DNA of 38,817 bases, from positions 1 to 38,817 of the forward strand of contig CAMBUJ010000011.1 in the NCBI GenBank assembly GCA_945871005.1, written 5' to 3'. A program made the position numbers and the translations under genes. The notes beneath the pieces are model-generated. The model saw nothing but the letters and a program-made list of their open reading frames with translations. It had not been told where the DNA came from and did no database searches. This document shows, piece by piece, positions 17,448-25,385 of this stretch. The first letter of the stretch is position 1. Every line of letters begins with the position of its first letter. Source of the DNA: Opitutus sp. GAS368. Lineage in GTDB: Bacteria; Verrucomicrobiota; Verrucomicrobiia; Opitutales; Opitutaceae.

Positions 17448-18590
17448 TTAGCTGCCGGTGATGAGGGCAAGGGTGGAGCGAATGGGTGATGCCATGATCG
17501 CGGGGTAAGCCTCGCAGGGCGTCCAGCAATTAGGGCATTTGCCCTCGGCCACCGCGCGCCGGGTGCCGTCGCGCCGCGCCGCCGTGATCAGGGGCATAAG
17601 CGCGTAGTCGGTGCTGCGGACATTGCCAAGTGGGCGGTCCCAGATCGTGCAGGGATAAACTTCGCCCTTTTCCGAAAGGTAGGCGGTGGAGAGGAGGGCT
17701 GAGCAGGTGATTTTGGTGTGCCCGCTGGCCAGGTAGCGACGGGCCTCGGCGCGGTAGATCCGCTCAAAGCCGCGCATGGCCAGCGAGGCGCCGGTTTGCG
17801 CTCGGGTGGCGGTTGCCTCGATCGCGGCGGCCACTTCGGCGCGATGCTCGGTGCCGCCAAAGGTTTCATCGGCCCGGTTGGCTTGGTTGCCGTAGTAGTG
17901 CTGTGAAAAATGGGGGATGTTGAGGTGGAACGTGCCCCAATCAATCGGTGCCTCGCCGCGCTCGGCCAGCGCGGTTTTGATGGCGGCGAAGGTGTCCTCG
18001 ACGAGCTCCGAGCTGGTGCGCCCGCAGGAGGCTTTATGCCCATGCAGGGTCATGCCGACGTAGGTGTTTTCCGCCCCGATCTCACGGCGCACGGCTGCAA
18101 AGGTGTCGATGGCGTGGGCAAAATCGTTGCGGATGCCGCGCAGGCGGTCGTTGAGCGCGGGTGGGCCGTCGATCGACACGGTCACAATCAGGCGCGCACG
18201 CACTGTTTGGTGAAGTTGGGCCACCGTTTCGTGAATGCGTTTGGTGGCGATGCCGTTGGTGGGGAAATGCACCAGCAGCAGGTCGGGGCAGGCTTCGGCG
18301 AAGGACTGGATGACCTCGACGAAATCGGGGCGATCGGTGGGCTCACCACCCGTGAAGTCGATCCATTGCAAAAACGGGTTGGCCTTCGCGAGCGAGCGGA
18401 CCTCGGCGAGCGAGAGTTCATTGTCGAGGCCGCCGGGGGTGTCTTTGACCTTCCAGATATCGCAGTACACGCAGCGCGAGTGGCAACGCTTGGTGACGAC
18501 AAAGATCAGCTTGGTGGGTGCGCCTTCGTGGCCGACGGCGGCGGCCAGGGTGCGTCCTGCGAAACGACTCCAGGAATACACTCCGCTCAT
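17448..18590 (-). CDS. Radical SAM protein with C-terminal SPASM-like cysteines
   Basis: This 380-residue enzyme has the radical SAM cluster motif C36-x3-C40-x2-C43 (TKRCHSRCVYCDIW), followed by GGEP (in DFTGGEPTDRPDFVE). A second group of cysteines near the C-terminus (TCSALL, VYPCTIW, GKCPNCWTPCEAYP) resembles the auxiliary Fe-S site of SPASM/twitch-type proteins. Such enzymes generate a 5'-deoxyadenosyl radical; the substrate cannot be told from sequence. It is in a glycan operon (ATGA overlap with the upstream GT-C gene), so a sugar- or lipid-carrier-modifying step or a peptide modification is possible. Confidence 0.85.
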   Translation of the reverse strand: MSGVYSWSRFAGRTLAAAVGHEGAPTKLIFVVTKRCHSRCVYCDIWKVKDTPGGLDNELSLAEVRSLAKANPFLQWIDFTGGEPTDRPDFVEVIQSFAEACPDLLLVHFPTNGIATKRIHETVAQLHQTVRARLIVTVSIDGPPALNDRLRGIRNDFAHAIDTFAAVRREIGAENTYVGMTLHGHKASCGRTSSELVEDTFAAIKTALAERGEAPIDWGTFHLNIPHFSQHYYGNQANRADETFGGTEHRAEVAAAIEATATRAQTGASLAMRGFERIYRAEARRYLASGHTKITCSALLSTAYLSEKGEVYPCTIWDRPLGNVRSTDYALMPLITAARRDGTRRAVAEGKCPNCWTPCEAYPAIMASPIRSTLALITGS

Positions 18591-20533
18591 GGCGTGGATT
18601 CGGCGGCGGGGGTGGTGACCGGTGCTGGGGCCGCCGTCGTGGGGGACTCGGAAACCGCGCCAGGCCCAGCGAGGACTTCGTCGACGGTGATCGACTTATG
18701 GTGGATGACCGCACCGCCGCCGAAGATCTTTCGGGCGTGGGGCGTATCCAGGCGGAAAAGCGCGAACTGAACAGCTTCGGCGTTCTTGCGCACGAACAGG
18801 GTCGCCTGAGTGTCGTCGATAAGCTTGCGCAAAACGGCGGCGAATTGCGGCTCGCAGTTCATCCAGTAATCCCAGTGCAGGTAAATCCCGCCTGGGTACT
18901 GGTTGACCAAGGCGAGCATCTCGTTGCGCAGCGCCGGTTGGATCGTGTCGATGTGCGCGGCGTTTCGCCCGAGCACGTTCCAGATGCACGGGTCGATGGA
19001 AACCACCAGCGAGCCGGTGGGCAACGTGGGCGCCACTTCCGCGCAAAAATCGATGTCGGCGCGGGCCTCGTTGGATTCACGTCCAAGTGTCGGCACGTAG
19101 CTCATGGCCGATAGCCAGTTCAAGCCGACCAGCACGCCGACAGCGGACAACGCCAGCCGGTAAGGCCGAAGCAGCGCGATCAACGCTGCGGCGCCGATGC
19201 CCGCCAGCAGTGCCACGGGGATGGCCGAAACCAGGGCGTAGCGGGAACTGGCGCCGTAGTAATAACCGCCGGCGTAAAACAGCACAAAAATCCCCCACGA
19301 CATCGCGAACCAGAGCCCCAGGCTCAACCCCAGCCAACGGTTGCGCACCGCCAGCCAGCCCGCCCCAATCAGCGCCAAGACGGATCCGGCCAGCGGATAC
19401 CATTTTTGCTGGAAAAAATACCCCGCGTTGCTCGCCCAATTTTTGCTGATGAAAGCGACGTCGAAGCGGCGGCCGTCGGTCGCGCCCCAATCCTCGGTGC
19501 GCACCGACCAGAGGTGGAGCAAGTTCGGCGTGATCAGCGCGAGCGAGAGCGCCAGCGCGGCCCAGGTGACGCGGTCCTCAAGAAAGCGCCGGTCAGCTGC
19601 CCACAGCAGGCTGGCCGCCACGGGGTAAATGAGCAGCGACTCGGGGCGGAAATACGCCGCGAACGCAGCGGTCGCCGCGACCAGCAGGCCGGTGAGCGGC
19701 GAGCTTTCGCCGGTGTCGAGATTGCGCAGGCGTGCGTGCAGGCAGACCGCCAGAAAACAGGCGGTGGCGGTACCGACGGTGGTCGGCTCCACCGACACGC
19801 TGTTGCCCCACCACAGCACGAGCGGGGTGAAAACAAACCCCAGGGCGGCGGCGAGGGGCGTGAACGCCGGCAGGGCAAAGGGGGCCAGCACCAGCGCGAA
19901 ATACACCGCTGCCGCCGTCAGGCCCACGACCGCGCGGATGGTGACGTGCGAAGTCTGGTCGGAGACGCCGCCCAGTTTATAGGCCCAGGACAGTAAGTAG
20001 GGGTGGCCGTTGGGCTGCTTATTGGGTGCGGCGGCCATGATCTTGAAATCGCCATATTCTGCGGTCGCGTGGCGGGCATACTCGGCCCGTCCGGTGTGGG
20101 AGATTGTCTGGCCGATTTGCATATAAATATGCTCGTCGTAAAAGATGCGGGTCGTCTTGGGTGCCAGACCGCAGGCGAGGTAGCCGAGTACCGCCAGTCC
20201 CATCCCGATCGCCAGATGGCGATGGCCGAGCAGTCGTCCCAACGGCCCGAGCAGCGCACCGAGCGCGATCAAGCCGAGCGCCAGGCAGGCGTGCATGCCC
20301 CAGACGGTTGAAACCGGCACGATGGCGCGTTGTTCGTCGTTGGCCATCTCGGTGACGACGCGTTGCGCCCAAAACACCGCTGCCGCCAGCGCGAGCAGAC
20401 AAAACCCGTACCAGAGCCAGTCACCGCGGCGGGCCTGGGCTTTCGTGGCAGCAGGTGTCGTCGTGTGCGCGGGTGGCTCCACTTGGACGGTGGAGTTCGG
20501 CGCGTCGCTGAGTTCTGGATCAGGTGTGGGCAT
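18587..20533 (-). CDS. GT-C-like polytopic glycosyltransferase
   Basis: This protein of about 648 residues has a Pro/Thr-rich cytosolic N-terminus, then about ten or more hydrophobic segments. A first-loop acidic motif, FYDEHIYMQIGQTI, is followed by PNKQPNGHPYLLSWAYKLGG, which resembles GT39/GT83-like enzymes that act on polyprenyl-linked sugars. A soluble C-terminal part (about 170 residues) ends in an Ala/Pro/Thr-rich tail. The ATG at 20533 overlaps the upstream carbamoyltransferase gene by 14 bases; a farther upstream start is possible but lacks membrane-protein character. Confidence 0.7.
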   Translation of the reverse strand: MPTPDPELSDAPNSTVQVEPPAHTTTPAATKAQARRGDWLWYGFCLLALAAAVFWAQRVVTEMANDEQRAIVPVSTVWGMHACLALGLIALGALLGPLGRLLGHRHLAIGMGLAVLGYLACGLAPKTTRIFYDEHIYMQIGQTISHTGRAEYARHATAEYGDFKIMAAAPNKQPNGHPYLLSWAYKLGGVSDQTSHVTIRAVVGLTAAAVYFALVLAPFALPAFTPLAAALGFVFTPLVLWWGNSVSVEPTTVGTATACFLAVCLHARLRNLDTGESSPLTGLLVAATAAFAAYFRPESLLIYPVAASLLWAADRRFLEDRVTWAALALSLALITPNLLHLWSVRTEDWGATDGRRFDVAFISKNWASNAGYFFQQKWYPLAGSVLALIGAGWLAVRNRWLGLSLGLWFAMSWGIFVLFYAGGYYYGASSRYALVSAIPVALLAGIGAAALIALLRPYRLALSAVGVLVGLNWLSAMSYVPTLGRESNEARADIDFCAEVAPTLPTGSLVVSIDPCIWNVLGRNAAHIDTIQPALRNEMLALVNQYPGGIYLHWDYWMNCEPQFAAVLRKLIDDTQATLFVRKNAEAVQFALFRLDTPHARKIFGGGAVIHHKSITVDEVLAGPGAVSESPTTAAPAPVTTPAAESTP

Positions 20534-22271
20534 GAGGCGGAGGCGTCTTTTTGGAGAGTAAAGCCGAGCCGAGTGCAAGGTGTTGCACGCCGCTTTCCAG
20601 CCAGGCGCCGACCACACCGGCGGCGTCGTCCGCCATGGGTTTACCGTGCATGTTGAGACTGGTGTTGATCACCGCGCCGACTCCGGTGAGTTCACGCATG
20701 CCGACGAGCAGACGCCACCAGGGGTTGGCGGGGTCGGCCTCCACCATCTGCGGGCGGCAGGAGCCGTCGGGGCCGATCGCGCCCGCCAGCGCGGCGCGGC
20801 CTTGTGGCGTGGTGGCGAAGCCGGTGGTCATGTGGCGGTTCAGATCGCGCGCACCCCGGTAGTCGGCCAGCAGCGCGGTGGCTTCGTCGGCCAAAATCGT
20901 GGGGCAAAACGGCTGAAACCAGACGCGGCGTTTGAGGCGCAGGTTGAGGTCGTCGCGGGCCGCCACGCTGTCGGCCCGCGCGATGATGCTGCGCGCCCCC
21001 AGCGCGCGGGCTCCCAGCTCCATGCGACCTTGCGCCCACATGACAATCTCGCCAGCGGCGACGCGTTCGGCGGCGGCGCGGGCGATGTCGGCGGGGCGTT
21101 GCAACTCGGCACCGGTTTCGCGCGCGATTTTTTCGGCGTCGATTCCGAGGTCGCCGTGGTCGGTGCCGAGGCGGAAATCGGTAAATGCGTCCGGGCGGCG
21201 GCCGCTGACGTCGCGCCAGACCGAGAGCGCCGCTCCGAGGGCCAGGCCACCGTCGCCCATCGCCGGGCACACTTCGAGGCGCTCCACCCCGGGCACGGAG
21301 CGAATGAGGCGGTTAACTTTGATGTTGGACGCCACCCCGCCGGCGTAGCCGAACGCGCCCCGGCCCGTTGCTGCGGCGAGCATGCCGAAGAATCGCGGCA
21401 CGAGGTGTTCGAGGGTTTGCTGGGCCATGCGGCAGACCTGTTCGCGAGGCGTGCACCAGACGACGTCGCGCACCGCCCGCGCCATACGCGCGGGCGCGAT
21501 GGCACAGCGTAACACCGGCAGTCCGCGCGCATCGGTCGTGAGCGAAAACCAGGGCAGAAAAACATTGGCGCTCACCGGCTGTTCGGCGGCGTAGGTGGCC
21601 AGCGCCATGACCTTGCCCTCGTCTTCCAGCGGGCGCATTTGCAGCTCGTTGGTCACATGCTCGAAAAACAACCCGAGCGAGGCGGAGCCGGGGATGGAGA
21701 TGATTTTATCCAGCGAGGCGCTCGCTTCGGACCAGGCCCAGACCGAGCCGGATTCGCCGTCGCCAATGCCGTCGAGGGTGACGATGGTGGCGTCCGTGCC
21801 CCAAGTGGGCCAAAAAGCGGCGGAGGCGGCGTGGGCGGCGTGGTGATCGACCAGAAAAACGTCGTCGAGCGGCACGTCCAAAATGCGTGCAAACCAGCGG
21901 CGGGCCCAGCCTCGCAGCACCGGGTGCGTGGGCAACTGGGTGAGGGTGTATTTGGCGCGCAGGGTGAGCGGGTGCAGCGGGCCGGGCGGGGTGAGGCGGC
22001 GGCGCAACCGGTAATAGTTCTCCTTCATCGAGGGGAACGTGCGGGTGAGCGTTTTCGCGAAGTCCGAGGTGGTGGGCGCCCAGGCGATGCGCCGACCCTC
22101 GGCGGCTTCACGCATGGCGGCGAGCGCGCGCACCGGCAGGCCGACATCGAGCTTGCGACCGCTCAGGCGCTCCTCGTTGAGCGCGAGCACCACTCGCCCG
22201 TCGATCACCAAGGCGGCGCCGGCGTCGTGGCCGTCCCACACGCCGATAACTGCATCGTAGGGCGCTTTCAT
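20520..22271 (-). CDS. Carbamoyltransferase (NodU/CmcH family)
   Basis: This protein of about 583 residues transfers carbamoyl from carbamoyl phosphate, usually to a hydroxyl of a sugar or antibiotic. The N-terminal Kae1/HypF-like domain shows VDHHAAHAASAAFWP (the metal-binding His cluster), DGIGDGESGSVW and DEGKVMALATY. The C-terminal YrdC-like carbamoyladenylate part has MELGARALGARSIIA and QPFCPTILADE, ending in NTSLNMHGKPM. All key blocks look intact. The ATG at 22271 was chosen because it overlaps the preceding GT2 stop by four bases (ATGA) and directly precedes the conserved start (YDAVIGVWDGHDAGAAL). It suggests that the glycan made here is O-carbamoylated. Confidence 0.9.
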   Translation of the reverse strand: MKAPYDAVIGVWDGHDAGAALVIDGRVVLALNEERLSGRKLDVGLPVRALAAMREAAEGRRIAWAPTTSDFAKTLTRTFPSMKENYYRLRRRLTPPGPLHPLTLRAKYTLTQLPTHPVLRGWARRWFARILDVPLDDVFLVDHHAAHAASAAFWPTWGTDATIVTLDGIGDGESGSVWAWSEASASLDKIISIPGSASLGLFFEHVTNELQMRPLEDEGKVMALATYAAEQPVSANVFLPWFSLTTDARGLPVLRCAIAPARMARAVRDVVWCTPREQVCRMAQQTLEHLVPRFFGMLAAATGRGAFGYAGGVASNIKVNRLIRSVPGVERLEVCPAMGDGGLALGAALSVWRDVSGRRPDAFTDFRLGTDHGDLGIDAEKIARETGAELQRPADIARAAAERVAAGEIVMWAQGRMELGARALGARSIIARADSVAARDDLNLRLKRRVWFQPFCPTILADEATALLADYRGARDLNRHMTTGFATTPQGRAALAGAIGPDGSCRPQMVEADPANPWWRLLVGMRELTGVGAVINTSLNMHGKPMADDAAGVVGAWLESGVQHLALGSALLSKKTPPPHAHT

Positions 22272-23152
22272 GCGGAGGGCAGCGCGGGCAGCGTCAAGCG
22301 GGTGCGCCGACGGCACAGGCCGGTGACCAAGCTCCAGCCATAGGCGAGCCAGGTGCCGGGCTGGGCGAGTGAGATTTTCGAATAACCGGCCGCGCGCGGG
22401 CGTTCGTGGGTGGGCACCTCGGCCAAGGTGCGGCCTGCGGCCAAGGTGGCCATGATTAGTTCCATTTCGATGGTGGTGTGGCGCGAGCCCAGTTTCAGTT
22501 GTTTAAATAAATCGGTGCGCAGGGCGCGAAAGCCGTTCTGTGAGTCGGACAGGCGCGCACCGTAGCGCAGGTTAATCAGGTAGGTGATGAAGGCCGAGCC
22601 GGCCAGGCGCAGGAATTCGTCGCCGCCGCCGTGCAGTTCATCGGAGCCGCCCAGCAGGCGCGAGCCGGTGACGTGGTCGGCCTTACCGGCTTTGATGGGC
22701 GCGACGAGCAGCGGGATGTCGATGGGGTCGTGCGAGCCGTCGGCATCGACAAACACGCAGATTGGGGTGGTGACGTGGGCGACGGCGAGGCGCAGGGCGG
22801 CGCCTTTGCCCAGGCCGTGGTCACGCACCACCTGGGCTCCGGCGGCTGCGGCGACCTCAGCGGTGCGATCGGTGGAGCCGCCTTCGACGACGATCACCTG
22901 GCCCGCGTAGTGCAGGCATTCTTTAATCACGGCGGCGATGGTGGCTTCCTCGTTGCGGGCCGGAATGACGGCGGTGACCTGAGCGTCGGGGCGATCGATC
23001 TGGGCGAGGAAATCCGCCGGTACAGCCACGCCCAAGCGCACCATCCGGCGGGCTCGTAGCGCGACCCCGAGCCGCTCATCGCGATCAAATTGCAGAATCG
23101 GCTGCTCCGGGTCTGCGGGGGCAGGGCACGAGTTTGGTGTGGGTGAATCCAA
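22268..23152 (-). CDS. GT2-family glycosyltransferase (polyprenyl-phosphate sugar synthase-like)
   Basis: This protein of about 294 residues has the GT2 fold: VTAVIPARNEEATIAAVIKE (strand 1), VIVVEGGSTDRTAEV, GKGAALRLAV and the DxD-type FVDADGSHDP. The downstream GSRLLGG and SQNGFRALRTDLF segments resemble dolichyl/polyprenyl-phosphate mannose synthases without C-terminal membrane helices. It probably charges a polyprenyl phosphate with one sugar for the GT-C enzymes in this block. The start at 23152 is a TTG and uncertain; the catalytic domain begins at about residue 58. It lies only 40 bases after the second prepilin module with no clear terminator between. Confidence 0.8.
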   Translation of the reverse strand: MDSPTPNSCPAPADPEQPILQFDRDERLGVALRARRMVRLGVAVPADFLAQIDRPDAQVTAVIPARNEEATIAAVIKECLHYAGQVIVVEGGSTDRTAEVAAAAGAQVVRDHGLGKGAALRLAVAHVTTPICVFVDADGSHDPIDIPLLVAPIKAGKADHVTGSRLLGGSDELHGGGDEFLRLAGSAFITYLINLRYGARLSDSQNGFRALRTDLFKQLKLGSRHTTIEMELIMATLAAGRTLAEVPTHERPRAAGYSKISLAQPGTWLAYGWSLVTGLCRRRTRLTLPALPSA

Positions 23153-23192
23153 AGGAAAGGGAGGTCGGGTCGAGGTCGGGCGCGGCGCCCCC

Positions 23193-25385
23193 CTACCAAT
23201 TAAAGAAGTCGCCTCGGCTGTAATAGGTGATCAGCGGCTGGCCGGGGACGTGGTCGGTTTTGAGGCCGGTATTGAAGGCGAAGGTACGAAGGCCGGGAAC
23301 GCGATAGGCGTTGCCGGGTTGCTGAAAGGTGGAGGTGAAATGGCGGGAGTCGAACAGGCGGCCGAGCGAGCCGCGCATGGTCACGCTGTTACCGTTCCAA
23401 TTTTCCATGTAGCGGATCAAGTTTTGGCCGCCGCCGCTGGCGGTCGCAGCCGCGTCACCCTCCAAGACGCTGTCGGCCGAGGTGTTGCCGGTCAGAATGG
23501 CCGAGTTAATGGTGGTTTGGCCGGAGGCGGCGACGCGGGCGCTGATGTTCGAAGTTGAGGTGGACGCGGTGCCGAGTTCGGTGGAGTTGGCGTCGTCCCA
23601 GGCGCTCGAGAGCACGGTGATCGAATCGGCCATGAGCAGGGTGGGGTTGATCTTGCCGGTGTAGGTGTTGGTGATCGCGCTGGTGCCGTCCGTGGTGGTG
23701 GTGTTGTAGTCACCTTTGACGTACAGGCCGCCATTGGTGGCGACGGTGAAGCCGGAGGCGGTTTGGCTCGTGGTGTTGACCCCCGGGGTGATGGCGGCAT
23801 TGGACAAGCGCACGGCTGCGGGGGAGGTTTCGCTGGAATTGGCCAGCAGCACGTAGAGCAAGCCGTTGAAGCCGGGGACGGCGGTTTCCAGCGCAGTTTT
23901 GAGCGCACCGACGTCGATGTTGGTGATGGCAACGCTTTTGCCCTCGCGTTGATCAAAGAGGGTCGAGGCGGTCACCGCCGGGCTGATATCGGCCAAGTAA
24001 CTGGTGCCGTCGCCGTCCTTGATGCTGGCCAGTGCACCCGTGCCATCGACGGTGATGATCAACCCGGCGCGGTTATAGGCGCGCAGCGCGGCGATACTGT
24101 CGTCATCGGCGGTGGCTGAAAGGTTGGTGGTCGCAGGATATTCCGATGACTGGGTATCGGTGGAGGAACTCAGGGCGGTGGCCAACGCCGAGGGAGGCGG
24201 GGCGATCAGGGCGCGGTAAACGTTGTTAAGAGCGGCATCCGTCGGTTCACCGGTGACCCCATCGAGCGCGCCGAACAGCTCAGGGTTGCGGGTGGCGATA
24301 GCGGCGGCATCCTGGCCGCCGAGCAGGTTTTCCGCCTCCGTCATGGCGGACACCTGAGCGGACTCCGAAGTGGTGAAAACGGGGGCGCTGAGCGTGGTGG
24401 TATCGGCCGTAACCGGCGTGGACAGCGTGCCGGGCATAAGTGTGCCGGGTTTGCGATAGGTCGTTACGGCAGGGATGGCCGGGGTTGTTCCGTCGGCGGA
24501 GGCGGCGACGGCGAGGGTGGAGTTAAAAACGCCTCCGGACAGATAACTGGTGTAACCGCTTACCGTGAGCGTGCCGCCACCACTGGCGCCCATGTAAATA
24601 CTGCCGTTGGCGGCGATATCGCCCTCGATCAGGGTGTTGCCGCCGGGCGCGAACTCCATGTCGCCTTGAAAAAACACGTTATACTGGAATAGCGAGGCGG
24701 TCGCATAGCCCATGCGTCGGCCGACTTTCACGCTGACTTTTCCGTAAAAGGGACTGCTGGGGCCGGGTTCGACCAGAATGCGTACGGTGAGGAAACTGAA
24801 GGTGCCCGTCTTGTGGGTATCGGGAATGGTGCCTACTAAGCTTCCTGAAGTAATAATGGATCGCCGTACGATCCAGTCGTCCCTTTCCAGGTTGGTGGTG
24901 TCGAGTACGTCGCTATCTTTGTAGATTTGCAGGTAGGGCGTTCCTTCAGTCACAGGCGTGGCGCTGTTGTCCCACACATAGGCGCTGCCCAGCGCCGCGA
25001 ACTGGGTGGGGAGATCGGTTGCACTCGTCGCGTTGCCCATGATCAGGCTTTCCCTGAACTTGTAGTAAAACACCTCCAACTCGCTCTCGGCTATCACGCG
25101 AGCGCGGGCGCGGATTTCGTTACGCTTGCTGAGTCGATACGAGCTCATGGCCAGCTCCAGGATGGCCCCGGCGGCGAGCGAGAGCAGGATAACAAAAATC
25201 ACTGTGGGCAGGATGATACCCCGCTGGGCGTGTTTCCTCGGGTTAAGGTGAACCCGTGATTTTGGCGGAGATGGGGAATGGTGGGGCTTCACGGTCGGCA
25301 GGGGGCGTGACTGGTGGTTAGGTACACTCTTTTTTATCAATCGATTGCGTCTTCCGCTTGAGGCGTCGCAAGGAGCATTGATCAA
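23193..25385 (-). CDS. Giant PilX-like pilus assembly protein with long passenger domain
   Basis: This protein of up to 730 residues has a PilX-like helix, QRGIILPTVIFVILLSLAAG, at about residues 56-75. AESELEVFYYKFRESL follows, as in PilX proteins. The remaining roughly 600 residues are rich in Thr, Ser, Ala, Gly and Asn with Gly-rich turns, suggesting an extended beta-rich surface domain like the 472-residue paralogue at 5343-6761. The TTG start overlaps the preceding stop; a GTG at 25292 or TTG at 25340 would give a more usual short leader. It closes the second minor-pilin module and may act as a tip-associated protein, a role not proven by sequence. Confidence 0.7.
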   Translation of the reverse strand: MINAPCDASSGRRNRLIKKSVPNHQSRPLPTVKPHHSPSPPKSRVHLNPRKHAQRGIILPTVIFVILLSLAAGAILELAMSSYRLSKRNEIRARARVIAESELEVFYYKFRESLIMGNATSATDLPTQFAALGSAYVWDNSATPVTEGTPYLQIYKDSDVLDTTNLERDDWIVRRSIITSGSLVGTIPDTHKTGTFSFLTVRILVEPGPSSPFYGKVSVKVGRRMGYATASLFQYNVFFQGDMEFAPGGNTLIEGDIAANGSIYMGASGGGTLTVSGYTSYLSGGVFNSTLAVAASADGTTPAIPAVTTYRKPGTLMPGTLSTPVTADTTTLSAPVFTTSESAQVSAMTEAENLLGGQDAAAIATRNPELFGALDGVTGEPTDAALNNVYRALIAPPPSALATALSSSTDTQSSEYPATTNLSATADDDSIAALRAYNRAGLIITVDGTGALASIKDGDGTSYLADISPAVTASTLFDQREGKSVAITNIDVGALKTALETAVPGFNGLLYVLLANSSETSPAAVRLSNAAITPGVNTTSQTASGFTVATNGGLYVKGDYNTTTTDGTSAITNTYTGKINPTLLMADSITVLSSAWDDANSTELGTASTSTSNISARVAASGQTTINSAILTGNTSADSVLEGDAAATASGGGQNLIRYMENWNGNSVTMRGSLGRLFDSRHFTSTFQQPGNAYRVPGLRTFAFNTGLKTDHVPGQPLITYYSRGDFFNW

